From Pseudomonadota bacterium (GTDB lineage Bacteria > Bdellovibrionota > Bacteriovoracia > Bacteriovoracales > Bacteriovoracaceae): a stretch of 64,000 nucleotides of DNA. The stretch covers positions 558,001-622,000 of the forward strand of contig JAIYBW010000004.1 of assembly GCA_027488375.1 (NCBI GenBank), read 5' to 3'. The translations under genes were made by a program, and so were the position numbers. The notes beneath the pieces are model-generated. The model was not told where the DNA came from, did no database searches, and was given only the letters and a program-made list of their open reading frames with translations. This document shows positions 1-9,536 of the stretch, piece by piece; within the stretch, counting starts at the first letter, position 1, and every line of letters starts with the position of its first letter.

Positions 1-1154
1 GCTTCCACGGATTGAAATGAAGTTAAATCAATATCGTCGAAGTATTTAAGATCAAACCTTAAATTTACGGAAGGATCATCAGATATTAATTTCTCATAAT
101 GATCTTTCTTTAGGTTGGAAGGAAAAATACGACACTCATTTACTGGTAGAGGTTTCGACATGTCATTTGATTTGAAAGAAATTTTAACAGAAAAGATTTC
201 CCCTGTTTCATTTCTTATCTTATCTAAAAGAGCTACTACCTCTTTAATTCGTTCATTGGCGTGATTAAAATATTGAAAAGAGGAACTTTCAAGTTTTAAA
301 TTTTGACCTACTTTTTCAATAAGTCCCATTTCAACAGCGTCAGCCTCCATAAAGAAATTTCGACTTCCATCATTCTCAGTCAAAAAGAGGGCTGCTCCAG
401 TGTGATCACATTTTAAAAGAAGTTCTTCCTTAATAAGACCAAGTTCATGGGCTCGAGAAAAAAACTTTGATTGAATATTAAGGATATCTATTTTATCAGT
501 TTCTTGTGCCACTCGAGCATATGCCAGTAAAACAATCATTTCTGGTCTATCGTCAGGATTCGACAAGAGAGTCTTTAGTGAATCTGCATCTCCGAAACGA
601 TTCACCTCGTCATCAAGATTAATCGTGGTTTTTAATTCATGAAAGCGCTCTTTGATGAGGCTTAAATCTAAAAGTGCGATACCGTTCTCCAAATTAAGCT
701 GATAAAGAAGTATTTCAGATTTAATAGACTCGTCATTGCTCATGGTTGCCGTCATTTTTGAGGATGCAACAGTCAGAAATTCTCTCTCCTTCAATGGATC
801 TGCATCAGTTGGTTCAAACCTCACTCTGAGTAGACCACTTTTAATATCTTCCTCTTTAAGATCTACGCTAAAACTGTCTGTCCCAGAAATAGTCTTCCGT
901 TGAATTTCTTGTGGAGCACCAGGGTCTGTTACATCATAAAAAATGACTTCACCCTCCGCGGCCATGGCCTGAGGAAAAAGTGAATCCGAAAGAGCATTAA
1001 AGGTTTTTGAAATAATTCCATTAAAACGTATAAACCCCTCAGGAAGAGGCAGTTCTGGTGTATTGATGGTGGTTGAAGTTGTGTAGGTATTGCATCCAAC
1101 TGCAAGCTGGAAACAAATCATCAACGATAAAAGTCGTGAGATCAATTTAAGCAT
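1..1154 (-). CDS. Partial lipoprotein of unknown function (C-terminus beyond left edge)
   Basis: Reading the minus strand from ATG at 1154 gives 384 residues with no stop before the window edge, so the C-terminal part is missing. The N-terminus (MLKLISRLLSLMICFQLAVGC) is a short hydrophobic signal ending in a lipobox-like LAVGC, followed by a Ser/Thr/Pro-rich linker. This predicts a lipid-anchored envelope protein. The rest is acidic and mixed alpha/beta, and I recognise no family. An AGAAGGG ribosome-binding site lies upstream of the ATG. The next gene downstream on the same strand is outside the window. It is a real gene by length and signal sequence; its function is unknown. Confidence 0.8.
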   Translation of the reverse strand, partial: MLKLISRLLSLMICFQLAVGCNTYTTSTTINTPELPLPEGFIRFNGIISKTFNALSDSLFPQAMAAEGEVIFYDVTDPGAPQEIQRKTISGTDSFSVDLKEEDIKSGLLRVRFEPTDADPLKEREFLTVASSKMTATMSNDESIKSEILLYQLNLENGIALLDLSLIKERFHELKTTINLDDEVNRFGDADSLKTLLSNPDDRPEMIVLLAYARVAQETDKIDILNIQSKFFSRAHELGLIKEELLLKCDHTGAALFLTENDGSRNFFMEADAVEMGLIEKVGQNLKLESSSFQYFNHANERIKEVVALLDKIRNETGEIFSVKISFKSNDMSKPLPVNECRIFPSNLKKDHYEKLISDDPSVNLRFDLKYFDDIDLTSFQSVE

Positions 1155-1257
1155 AGTAAAAAAAGCCCTTCTCTGACTTGTTTTATCGGCTTAAACCGTC
1201 GAAATATTAAGACTTTCTTAAATTTAAAAACCCACTAACTAACTGAATCTAAATAGA

Positions 1258-2289
<1,032 letters not shown>

Positions 2290-2298
2290 TTATTCAGA

Positions 2299-2321
2299 GA
2301 GAATAATTGTAAATAATTCTC
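2299..2321. promoter_or_regulatory. Dyad between adenine deaminase and xdhA (candidate operator)
   Basis: A 23-bp near-perfect inverted repeat with half-sites GAGAATAATT and AATAATTCTC pairs at 9 of 11 symmetric positions. It sits in the only gap between two divergent purine-catabolism genes, 20 nt upstream of xdhA and 43 nt upstream of the deaminase ATG. Its size and location fit a dimeric repressor site. The regulator is not identified. Confidence 0.5.
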
Positions 2322-2340
2322 CGTCATAGCGCAGGGTGCA

Positions 2341-3774
2341 ATGAGAAATAAAATTGTCTTTTTCCTTAATGGAACGAAAGAAGAAGTTGGGTCCGAACAT
2401 GCTGGGCTCATGCTTTCTGATTATCTTCGACTTAAAAAAAATTTAACTGGAACAAAGGTTGTTTGTGCCGAGGGAGACTGTGGGGCTTGCAGTGTCCTAC
2501 GCTATTTCCCGCATAAACAAACAACCGAAGAAGGCACATACCTTCCCATCAATTCATGCATCACACTGGTCGCTAACCTCGATGGTTCAAGCCTCGTGAC
2601 TGTTGAAGCCCTCAAAGAGGATGATAAATTTCATGTTTCCCAAAAGGCGATGATTGAGTGCCATGGAAGTCAGTGCGGATTTTGCACTCCAGGATTTGTG
2701 ATTGCTCTCTCGGGATTAGTCGAAAAGAAAATTTCTGAAAATAAATGTAGCCTCAATTCTCAAGAAGCCAAAAACGCTTTAACTGGAAATTTGTGTCGTT
2801 GCACGGGTTATGAGCCCATTATCAACTCTGCCTTGAATATGGATTTAAAAAGTGCAAGTTCACTCAAAAATCGTTATTTTTCAAAACAACAAGAGCAAGA
2901 GCTAAAAAAGACAACAGATGAATCAGTTAAAATTGAAGGCAGTGATTTTTCATATTTTGCTCCTAAAACTCTTAACGAGGCTTTAGATTATTTAAAACAA
3001 TATCCTCAAGCTCGTATTACAGGCGCCACGACAGATTTAGGAGTCGTTCATAATAAAAGAAAAATACAACTCAATCATGTTCTGAGCCTTCACCTGATAG
3101 AAAACTCTTATAAAATTGAAAAGAATGGTGATGAAATCACTATTGGTGCGAGAGTCACTCTTTCAGATTTTCGCTCATTCATGAAAATCCATCTCCCGGA
3201 AATGGCCCACTACCTTGATATATTTGCCTCCCCGCAAATTAAAAATCTTGCGACCGTTGTCGGAAACGTAGCAAATGCTTCCCCTATCGGAGATACGCCA
3301 CCGGCCCTCCTTGCACTCAGAGGAAGAGTGGTGATCAATGGGTCAAAGGAAATCCCCTTAGAAAAATTTTTCAAAGGCTACCGCCAAACTGCTTTGGGCC
3401 AGGGTGAAATTATCACGGCCATCAAAATGACTCTGCCAAAGAAAAATGCAGACCTGCGTTTTTATAAAAACTCAAACCGTAAAGATCTCGATATTTCTGC
3501 CATCAATTTGGCCATCCATACTGAATGGAAGAATGAAGAAAAAACGGAAATTAAAGACATCATTATTGCGGCCGGTGGTGTCGCGGCCATCCCTATGAGA
3601 ATGGTTAAGACAGAGGATTTCTTTAAACAAAACAATGATCTTAAAGGTGCGCTCAGTATTTTACATCAAGAATTTAATCCACTCAGCGATCTCAGGGCTT
3701 CGGCAGCTTATCGCCATGTTCTGGTGGAAAATTTTATCAAACGTTTCTTTGCTGAGTGTGGAGGTCTACAATGA
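2341..3774 (+). CDS. xdhA: Xanthine dehydrogenase, FeS/FAD subunit
   Basis: Small subunit of molybdenum xanthine dehydrogenase, passing electrons from the Mo centre through two [2Fe-2S] clusters to FAD and NAD+. The plant-ferredoxin-type cluster ligands are C42, C47, C50 and C73. The second cluster ligands are C112, C115, C152 and C154 (CGFC and CRC motifs). From about residue 200 comes an FAD-binding CO-dehydrogenase-type domain with TGATTDLG, followed by the C-terminal FAD-domain lobe. The length (477 aa) matches bacterial XdhA proteins. The stop overlaps the start of xdhB by four bases, indicating translational coupling. It is first in the xdhABC operon and divergent from adenine deaminase. 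Confidence 0.95.
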   Translation: MRNKIVFFLNGTKEEVGSEHAGLMLSDYLRLKKNLTGTKVVCAEGDCGACSVLRYFPHKQTTEEGTYLPINSCITLVANLDGSSLVTVEALKEDDKFHVSQKAMIECHGSQCGFCTPGFVIALSGLVEKKISENKCSLNSQEAKNALTGNLCRCTGYEPIINSALNMDLKSASSLKNRYFSKQQEQELKKTTDESVKIEGSDFSYFAPKTLNEALDYLKQYPQARITGATTDLGVVHNKRKIQLNHVLSLHLIENSYKIEKNGDEITIGARVTLSDFRSFMKIHLPEMAHYLDIFASPQIKNLATVVGNVANASPIGDTPPALLALRGRVVINGSKEIPLEKFFKGYRQTALGQGEIITAIKMTLPKKNADLRFYKNSNRKDLDISAINLAIHTEWKNEEKTEIKDIIIAAGGVAAIPMRMVKTEDFFKQNNDLKGALSILHQEFNPLSDLRASAAYRHVLVENFIKRFFAECGGLQ

Positions 3775-6188
3775 GTCTTCCTCATGATTTTGCTCATACC
3801 CATGTCACTGGTCAAAGTGAATATGTAGATGACCGCCCTGCCCTTCATCATGAACTCTATGTGGATATCTTTTATTCCACTCGCGGCCATGCAGAAATCA
3901 TTAAATTAGATTTTACAGAAGTTTTAAAACAACCCAAAGTGATCAAAGTTTTTACCGCCAAAGATATTCCTCATAATCTTTGGGGTGCTATCTTTAAAGA
4001 TCAACCAATACTTGCAGATAAAATAGTTCAGTTTGCTGGAGAACCAATTGCTCTTATTGTCGCGGAAACAATGGAAGCAGCCCAAAGGGCCAAGCAAAAA
4101 GTGATGATAGAGTACAAAGATCTAGGGGCCATCTTAACTATTGATGAGGCAAAAAAATTAAAATCATTTATTGGTGATGCGAGAAAGATTGAACGGGGTC
4201 AAGTTGATGAAGCTATGAGTAAGGCTCTACACCAAATAACTGGCAAGATTGAGATTCAAGGGCATGATCATTTTTATCTCGAGAGCCAGGCGACTATTGC
4301 CTATCCCCTTGAAGATGGTCAACTTGAAATTCACTCTTCAAGCCAGCACCCCACAGAAACCCAACATGTCGTGGCCCACTCTCTCGGACTTCCTGATAAG
4401 GATATTGTTGTCCAAGTCAAAAGAATGGGTGGAGGATTTGGAGGAAAAGAATCTCAAGCAGCTCCCTTTGCGGCCATGGCAGCTCTGTGCGCGCAAAAGC
4501 TGAAACGTCCTGTGAGACTGTGCTTGACCAAAGATGATGATATGATCATGACAGGCAAAAGAAATCCATTCGAGAACATTTATAAAATTGGTTTTGATCA
4601 AGAGGGCAAAATTCTTGCTTGGGATGTGCAGCTCTTTAGTGATGGTGGGGCCTATGCTGACCTTTCAACATCTATTATGGAAAGGGCCATGCTTCACTCT
4701 GATAATGCTTATTATATTCCAAATATGAGAGTCACTGGACAAGTTTGTAAAACTCATCACCACCCCCATACAGCTTTCAGGGGGTTTGGTGGACCGAAAG
4801 GTGTGGCCACGATTGAAAAAGCGATAGAAGAAATTGCACATTTCTTAAAAAAAGATCCACTTGAAGTTAGAAAAATTAACCTCTACTCTGACACTAATGA
4901 GAGAAATTTAACTCATTACGGTCAAAAAGTTGAAAACAACCAACTCTATCGACTCCATGAGGAGCTCGAAAAAAAATGCGACTATAAAAAACGTCGTCAA
5001 GAGATTGAACTCCATAATCAGTCTCATCTTTCTACCTTGAGAGGTCTCTCCCTCACTTCAGTTAAATTTGGGATTTCCTTCACCACTAGATTTTTGAATC
5101 AAGCGAATGCCCTTGTTATTGTCCATCTCGACGGAAGTTTACAAATCAGCACAGGTGCAACTGAGATGGGTCAAGGGGTCAATGCCAGAATTTCTGAAAT
5201 GGTCACTTCTGAGCTTGGCCTCTCTCGCGATCAGGCCAGAGTCATGCCAACAAGAACAGATAAGAACGCCAACACCTCACCTACGGCCGCTTCAAGCGGT
5301 ACGGATCTTAATGGGGCTGCGGCCTTGCTGGCGACTAGAAAAATCAAGAGACGTCTGAGTGAGCTTGCCCAGTATTTACTAGATTTACCTCAAGAAAAGT
5401 GGGCCTCTAAAACTGCAGGCCTAGGGACTCAAGCAGAGTTTGTTTTAAAACATAGCAATCTCGATGTTAATGATCCAAATGAAGGTGCTGACTGGATCTC
5501 TGGCAAGGCCAATTACTTTGGAATCATTTTTGAAGACGGCTTTGTTTACCATGAGAGCAATAAGACAAAAAAAATTGAATTTAAATCTTTGATACTCGAA
5601 GCTTATCTGAATAGAATCTCTCTTTCAGATTATTCATTTTACCGGATCCCGGGCATTGAATTTAATAAGCTCACAGGCCAAGGTGATGCCTTCCTTTATT
5701 TTACTCAAGGCACGGCGTGCACAGAAGTGAGTATCCAGCGTGACACGGGTGAAGTTAAGATTCTGAGAACTGATATTCTCATGGATCTTGGAAGACCCGT
5801 TAATCATGATCTGGATATTGGTCAAATCTCTGGTGCCTATATCCAAGGTTTAGGATGGGTCACAACTGAGAATCTTTTTTATAATGATCAGGGCCTTTTA
5901 CTTTCCCATGCTCCAAGCACTTATAAGATTCCTAGTATCCAGGATACTCCCCGTCACTTTCAGATTGAACTTTTAAAGAATGATGAAAATTATGCCAATG
6001 TTAGAGGTACTAAGGCCGTTGGTGAGCCTCCTCTTTTATTGGCCATAAGTGCGTGGACAGCGATTAATAATGCCCTTACTCACCTTCCACGGTTTGAAAA
6101 AAATTATCCGCAACTTAAAATACCAGCGACCTCTGAAAGGATCCTAAGATCCATGGAGCCAGAAAAATTTAAAGTGTGGGAATCATGA
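3771..6188 (+). CDS. xdhB: Xanthine dehydrogenase, molybdopterin-binding subunit
   Basis: Large catalytic subunit oxidising hypoxanthine to xanthine and then urate. Visible Mo-pocket motifs are RMGGGFGGKE (the Glu contacting purine), TAFRGFGGPKG (substrate Arg), KFGISFT (stacking Phe), EMGQG and KAVGEPP with the catalytic Glu at residue 752. The residue equivalent to the conserved Mo-proximal Gln of GGQEHFYLE is His165 (QGHDHFYLE), which is unusual. The ATG at 3771 has GAGG six bases upstream and overlaps the xdhA stop as ATGA, so I prefer it to an upstream GTG (805 aa). Its stop overlaps the xdhC start in the same way. The residue comparison is from remembered homologues, not a computed alignment. 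Confidence 0.95.
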   Translation: MSLPHDFAHTHVTGQSEYVDDRPALHHELYVDIFYSTRGHAEIIKLDFTEVLKQPKVIKVFTAKDIPHNLWGAIFKDQPILADKIVQFAGEPIALIVAETMEAAQRAKQKVMIEYKDLGAILTIDEAKKLKSFIGDARKIERGQVDEAMSKALHQITGKIEIQGHDHFYLESQATIAYPLEDGQLEIHSSSQHPTETQHVVAHSLGLPDKDIVVQVKRMGGGFGGKESQAAPFAAMAALCAQKLKRPVRLCLTKDDDMIMTGKRNPFENIYKIGFDQEGKILAWDVQLFSDGGAYADLSTSIMERAMLHSDNAYYIPNMRVTGQVCKTHHHPHTAFRGFGGPKGVATIEKAIEEIAHFLKKDPLEVRKINLYSDTNERNLTHYGQKVENNQLYRLHEELEKKCDYKKRRQEIELHNQSHLSTLRGLSLTSVKFGISFTTRFLNQANALVIVHLDGSLQISTGATEMGQGVNARISEMVTSELGLSRDQARVMPTRTDKNANTSPTAASSGTDLNGAAALLATRKIKRRLSELAQYLLDLPQEKWASKTAGLGTQAEFVLKHSNLDVNDPNEGADWISGKANYFGIIFEDGFVYHESNKTKKIEFKSLILEAYLNRISLSDYSFYRIPGIEFNKLTGQGDAFLYFTQGTACTEVSIQRDTGEVKILRTDILMDLGRPVNHDLDIGQISGAYIQGLGWVTTENLFYNDQGLLLSHAPSTYKIPSIQDTPRHFQIELLKNDENYANVRGTKAVGEPPLLLAISAWTAINNALTHLPRFEKNYPQLKIPATSERILRSMEPEKFKVWES

Positions 6189-6958
6189 ATCTTTGGAAAG
6201 ATTGCCAAGCCTTAGAAAATGCTAAAACCTCATTTGTCCTTGTCACGATGACATCGGTCAGGGGCTCAGCACCACAGGATCCAGGTGCTAAGATGATCGT
6301 CACCAAAGACGGCCTATACTCAGGTACAGTTGGTGGTGGCAAGGTTGAAATGGCTGCCATCAATAGAGCAAAAGAAATTCTTTCCTCAAATAACTATGTC
6401 GAACCTGAAATAAAAATTTGGAATCTGCAAAAAGATATAGGTATGTCCTGTGGTGGTGAAGCTACATTTCTTTTTGAACATTTTCCACAAACACAATGGC
6501 CAATTATTATTTTCGGAGCTGGCCATGTTGCCCAGGCCCTAACCCGAATTCTTTCCCCACTCCCTTGCCAAGTTACATGCATTGACTCACGTGAAGAATG
6601 GATAAATAAATTAGAAGGTGTAAAAAGCCTTCACCATCCAGAACCAAAAGAACTAGTTAAAACACTTTCACCTCTGGCCACATACCTTTGCATGACGATG
6701 GGCCATTCTTATGATGTTCCTATTCTTGAAGAAATTGCTCGCCATGCCCCTGAAGCCCCTTATGTTGGAGTCATTGGATCTGAGATAAAAGGGATCAAAA
6801 TTAAAAAGGAACTTGCTGACTTAGGTGTTTCTCAAGCTTTTATAGAAAAACTTAGAGTTCCTATAGGTCTTCCCATCGGAAGCAACCATCCTCAAGAAAT
6901 TGCGATCAGTATTGCGGCAGAACTTCTGCAAGTTCGAGATAAAATTTCATTAAAGTAA
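6185..6958 (+). CDS. xdhC: XdhC accessory protein for xanthine dehydrogenase
   Basis: Binds molybdenum cofactor, supports its sulfuration and delivers it to XdhB. The N-terminal XdhC/CoxI domain shows SVRGSAPQDPGAKM and SGTVGGGKVE. The C-terminal Rossmann-like domain has IIFGAGHVAQAL and ends with the family pattern PIGLPIGSNHPQEIAISIAAE. The ATG at 6185 overlaps the xdhB stop (ATGA), so I use it rather than a GTG nine bases upstream; the product is 257 aa. It is last gene of the xdh operon. The Mo-cofactor operon it depends on lies a kilobase downstream on the other strand. Confidence 0.95.
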   Translation: MNLWKDCQALENAKTSFVLVTMTSVRGSAPQDPGAKMIVTKDGLYSGTVGGGKVEMAAINRAKEILSSNNYVEPEIKIWNLQKDIGMSCGGEATFLFEHFPQTQWPIIIFGAGHVAQALTRILSPLPCQVTCIDSREEWINKLEGVKSLHHPEPKELVKTLSPLATYLCMTMGHSYDVPILEEIARHAPEAPYVGVIGSEIKGIKIKKELADLGVSQAFIEKLRVPIGLPIGSNHPQEIAISIAAELLQVRDKISLK

Positions 6959-7041
6959 TTCACTTCTTAAGAAGAGATTTAGGTGCAGCTTAATACCATC
7001 TTCTGCATCATAGGCTCAGGGACCTCTTCCAGGAGTCTTAT

Positions 7042-7962
7042 ATGAAAAAAATTATTCTCTGTTTCTTGATTTTAGTCACATCCCCTACAATCGCCGACAC
7101 TCAAAATATTTATCAGGATATTAGAAAGGAGTTAGGTATTCTGCCGAGTTTTTTAAAGGACTATCCTCCATTCAGTATTGCAGGGGCCTGGATGGATATG
7201 AAGGGTTTATGGTTTAATCCTCAAACTGTGATTCCTCAAAAGTATAAAGAACTCATTGCACTGGCAGTGGCAAATCAAGTCCCTTGTCGGTATGGACAAA
7301 TTTTTCATTCAGAATTAGCGAGTTTATATAAGGCCAGTGAATTAGAAAAAAAAGAGGCCGTCGCTATAGCTAGTCTCACACGAAAATGGAGTGCATTTTT
7401 TCATGGAATTCAGCTTGATGTTGGCGAGCAGAGGAGTGAAATCGATAAGGCCCTTATGTATCAGAATAACTTGAAAAACTTCCAGGCCATGGAAATTGCT
7501 CCCGCCAATGAGGAAATAAAACTAGAAACAGTTGAAGATGTTTATCGTGATGCAAAGAAAGTTTTTGGTTTTGTTCCAAATTTTATAAATCAATACCCAC
7601 GTTCGAGTCTGGTTGGAGCATGGAGGGAGTTTAAAGGCTTATTATGGAATTCCTACACCACAATCCCCTTAAAATATAAGGCCCTGATCGGAGTAGCGAT
7701 TTCTTCACAGATCCCATGTTCCTATTGTGTCTATTACCACACTCTCTCGGCCATACTCGAAGGAGCAAAGAAAGAGGAGCTTCAGGAAACAGCAGCGATC
7801 GCCGGTATGGTGAGAAACTGGAGTGGGCACTTAAATGATCCAAGCATGAATGAGAAAGATTTTAAAAACGAAGTAGAGCAAATTAAAAATCACTTACAAA
7901 ACAAAGAAAAGAATCTTTCAAAAAAGGCTTACTCTGTTTTAACTCCACCACGTAGAGAATAA
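7042..7962 (+). CDS. Exported twin AhpD/carboxymuconolactone decarboxylase-like protein
   Basis: A signal peptide (MKKIILCFLILVTSPTIAD) is followed by two tandem AhpD-like helical domains, about residues 22-150 and 160-290. Each has the recognisable pattern of a domain start, GAW...KGL, PxKYKxLI and a peroxidatic-site segment. The second domain has an intact CxxC plus His (C226-S-Y-C229, H233), as in alkylhydroperoxidases. In the first, C82 is present but the partner is Gly85, so only one Cys remains. Such proteins act in thiol peroxide reduction; the substrate is unknown here. A good AGGAG site precedes the ATG. The 3' end overlaps the convergent Mo-cofactor gene by 34 bp. Confidence 0.75.
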   Translation: MKKIILCFLILVTSPTIADTQNIYQDIRKELGILPSFLKDYPPFSIAGAWMDMKGLWFNPQTVIPQKYKELIALAVANQVPCRYGQIFHSELASLYKASELEKKEAVAIASLTRKWSAFFHGIQLDVGEQRSEIDKALMYQNNLKNFQAMEIAPANEEIKLETVEDVYRDAKKVFGFVPNFINQYPRSSLVGAWREFKGLLWNSYTTIPLKYKALIGVAISSQIPCSYCVYYHTLSAILEGAKKEELQETAAIAGMVRNWSGHLNDPSMNEKDFKNEVEQIKNHLQNKEKNLSKKAYSVLTPPRRE

Positions 7963-9290
7963 ACAGTTTCATGACCTTGGGCACGCAACATTTGAGTTAA
8001 TTTCAAGGAGCGATGACCACGGTGACAACAGAGAACAACCTTATCTCGATTCTTGATCGAATGAAAAACCTGCTCATCACTTAGATTTCGGATATCTAAG
8101 AGATCGCTATCAGAACTAGAAAGGACCTCGTAGGAGGAATCCTCAATTTGAAAGTCTCCCTGACAGTAAAGGCAATTTTCATTTTTAGCCTTCTTGATTT
8201 TAAATGAAGAGAAATCCTTCAAATTCAAATGCAAAACAGACTCAGAAGTAGAATTCTTTCCCTTTTGTAAAAGCTCAATCGCCTCAGATGATAAGAGTGA
8301 GCCAACCGTATTAACCCAGGCCCCCGTAGTACCAAAATCATTACAGTTCCCTAAGAGAGCATCTTGTGGGACTTCATGTACAAGGCAACGCCAACAACCA
8401 TTTCCAGGTATTAAGGTTCTCATTTGAGCATGGTCTTTGAAAAGCCCTGCACTCACGAGGGGTAGACGGTACTTAAGACAAGCGTCATGAATCTGATACT
8501 TCGTCTTCATATTATCTGTTCCATCAATGACAAGATCAATCTCTTCAAGTTGTTGAGGGTGAAAGAAATTTTCAATAGACTCTACTTCAATAAAAGGATT
8601 CATTTCTTTTAAAATTATTGAGGCTATTTTAGACTTGAGCTCACCAACATGATTGGGACGATAAAGAAATTGACGGTGGAGATTATCAAAAGAAATTCTA
8701 TCGTAATCAACAAGACGAAGCTTACCAACGCCAGCAAGAGCAAGATTAACCGAAGCAGGACATCCCAGTCCCCCAAGTCCAACGATGAGGACTCTCGCCT
8801 CTTTTAATTTATTTTGATTAACGACAATTGCCTGCTTTTTATAAAAATCAGCTTCTTCAAAATGCACATGATGATGATGGTCCTTACAAAAAACCCATTT
8901 GGCTTCAGCTTGAAGGTAATGTTCCTTTTTCCAAACAGGCAAGCGATGCTTGATTTCATCGATAATAAAGCGAGTCGCCTTAAAAGCATCATCTCGATGG
9001 CTAGCTGTTGCTCCTATCCAGACGGCCACATCACCAAGACTCAAATGACCTTCACGGTGTACGGCCCTGACCTCATGGAGATTAAATTTATCCCTTGCCT
9101 CTTGAAGGATTTTCGTCCCCTCTTTAAGAGCAAGCTCATGATAGACTTGATACTCTAAACTTTTAACACCTAATCCTTGATTGTGATTCCTAACCATCCC
9201 TTCAAAAATAACCAGCGCACCAGCTTTGTGATCTGTAAGTTCACTTTTCAACTGACTGCCTGAAATGACTTCTTGGGAGATTGAAAACAT
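7929..9290 (-). CDS. MoaE / MoeB-type E1 / rhodanese triple fusion
   Basis: Three molybdopterin-synthesis activities in one 453-aa chain. Residues 1-145 are MoaE, the large molybdopterin synthase subunit, with the HREGHLSLGD and KHRLPVWKKE segments carrying catalytic lysines. Residues 150-377 are a ThiF/MoeB-type adenylating enzyme with GLGGLGCPAS, DGTDN and zinc cysteines C299, C302, C373 and C376. Residues 385-453 are a small rhodanese domain with active loop C422-H-R-G-H-R. Together these would adenylate MoaD's C-terminal glycine, donate sulfur and make molybdopterin. The gene is last in the moeA-moaA-moaC/mobA-moaD operon, three bases after moaD. MoeB-rhodanese fusions (MOCS3/Uba4) are known; adding MoaE is unusual. 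Confidence 0.9.
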   Translation of the reverse strand: MFSISQEVISGSQLKSELTDHKAGALVIFEGMVRNHNQGLGVKSLEYQVYHELALKEGTKILQEARDKFNLHEVRAVHREGHLSLGDVAVWIGATASHRDDAFKATRFIIDEIKHRLPVWKKEHYLQAEAKWVFCKDHHHHVHFEEADFYKKQAIVVNQNKLKEARVLIVGLGGLGCPASVNLALAGVGKLRLVDYDRISFDNLHRQFLYRPNHVGELKSKIASIILKEMNPFIEVESIENFFHPQQLEEIDLVIDGTDNMKTKYQIHDACLKYRLPLVSAGLFKDHAQMRTLIPGNGCWRCLVHEVPQDALLGNCNDFGTTGAWVNTVGSLLSSEAIELLQKGKNSTSESVLHLNLKDFSSFKIKKAKNENCLYCQGDFQIEDSSYEVLSSSDSDLLDIRNLSDEQVFHSIKNRDKVVLCCHRGHRSLKLTQMLRAQGHETVYSLRGGVKTE

Positions 9291-9293
9291 GGA

Positions 9294-9536
9294 TTAGCCT
9301 CCCGCCACAGGTGGGATAAAAACCACTTTCATATTATTTTCTAAGGGAGCTTCAAAAGGACTAAATTCATCATTGACAGCAACCTGGATCATGGAATGAG
9401 GTAACTCAAAGTTGTATTTTCCAGAAACTTCACGATAAAGCTCCACCAAATTAGTGGCACTTGTTGTGAATGATTCTTGCTCAACACCTGCTTTCTCGCG
9501 AAGAAGAGAAAAATAATGAATATTAATGGTGAACAT
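9294..9536 (-). CDS. moaD: Molybdopterin synthase sulfur carrier subunit
   Basis: An 80-aa ubiquitin-like sulfur carrier ending in the required Gly-Gly (PPVAGG). The terminal glycine is adenylated by the E1 domain of the downstream fusion, thiocarboxylated and used by MoaE to make the dithiolene of molybdopterin. The start overlaps the end of moaC-mobA by 14 bases. Length and position between moaC and moaE match standard operons. Confidence 0.93.
   Translation of the reverse strand: MFTINIHYFSLLREKAGVEQESFTTSATNLVELYREVSGKYNFELPHSMIQVAVNDEFSPFEAPLENNMKVVFIPPVAGG

Noticed and set aside
6963-6974. ACTTCTTAAGAAG-type palindrome after xdhC as a terminator
   Set aside because: It lacks a loop and U-tract; likely chance.
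7042-7962. Twin AhpD protein as a missing purine enzyme because it follows xdhC
   Set aside because: It is exported, has its own ribosome-binding site after an 83-base gap, and has no resemblance to ureidoglycolate lyase.
8814-9158. 114-codon plus-strand ORF
   Set aside because: It is antisense to the well-supported MoaE fusion, has no family features and no ribosome-binding site.
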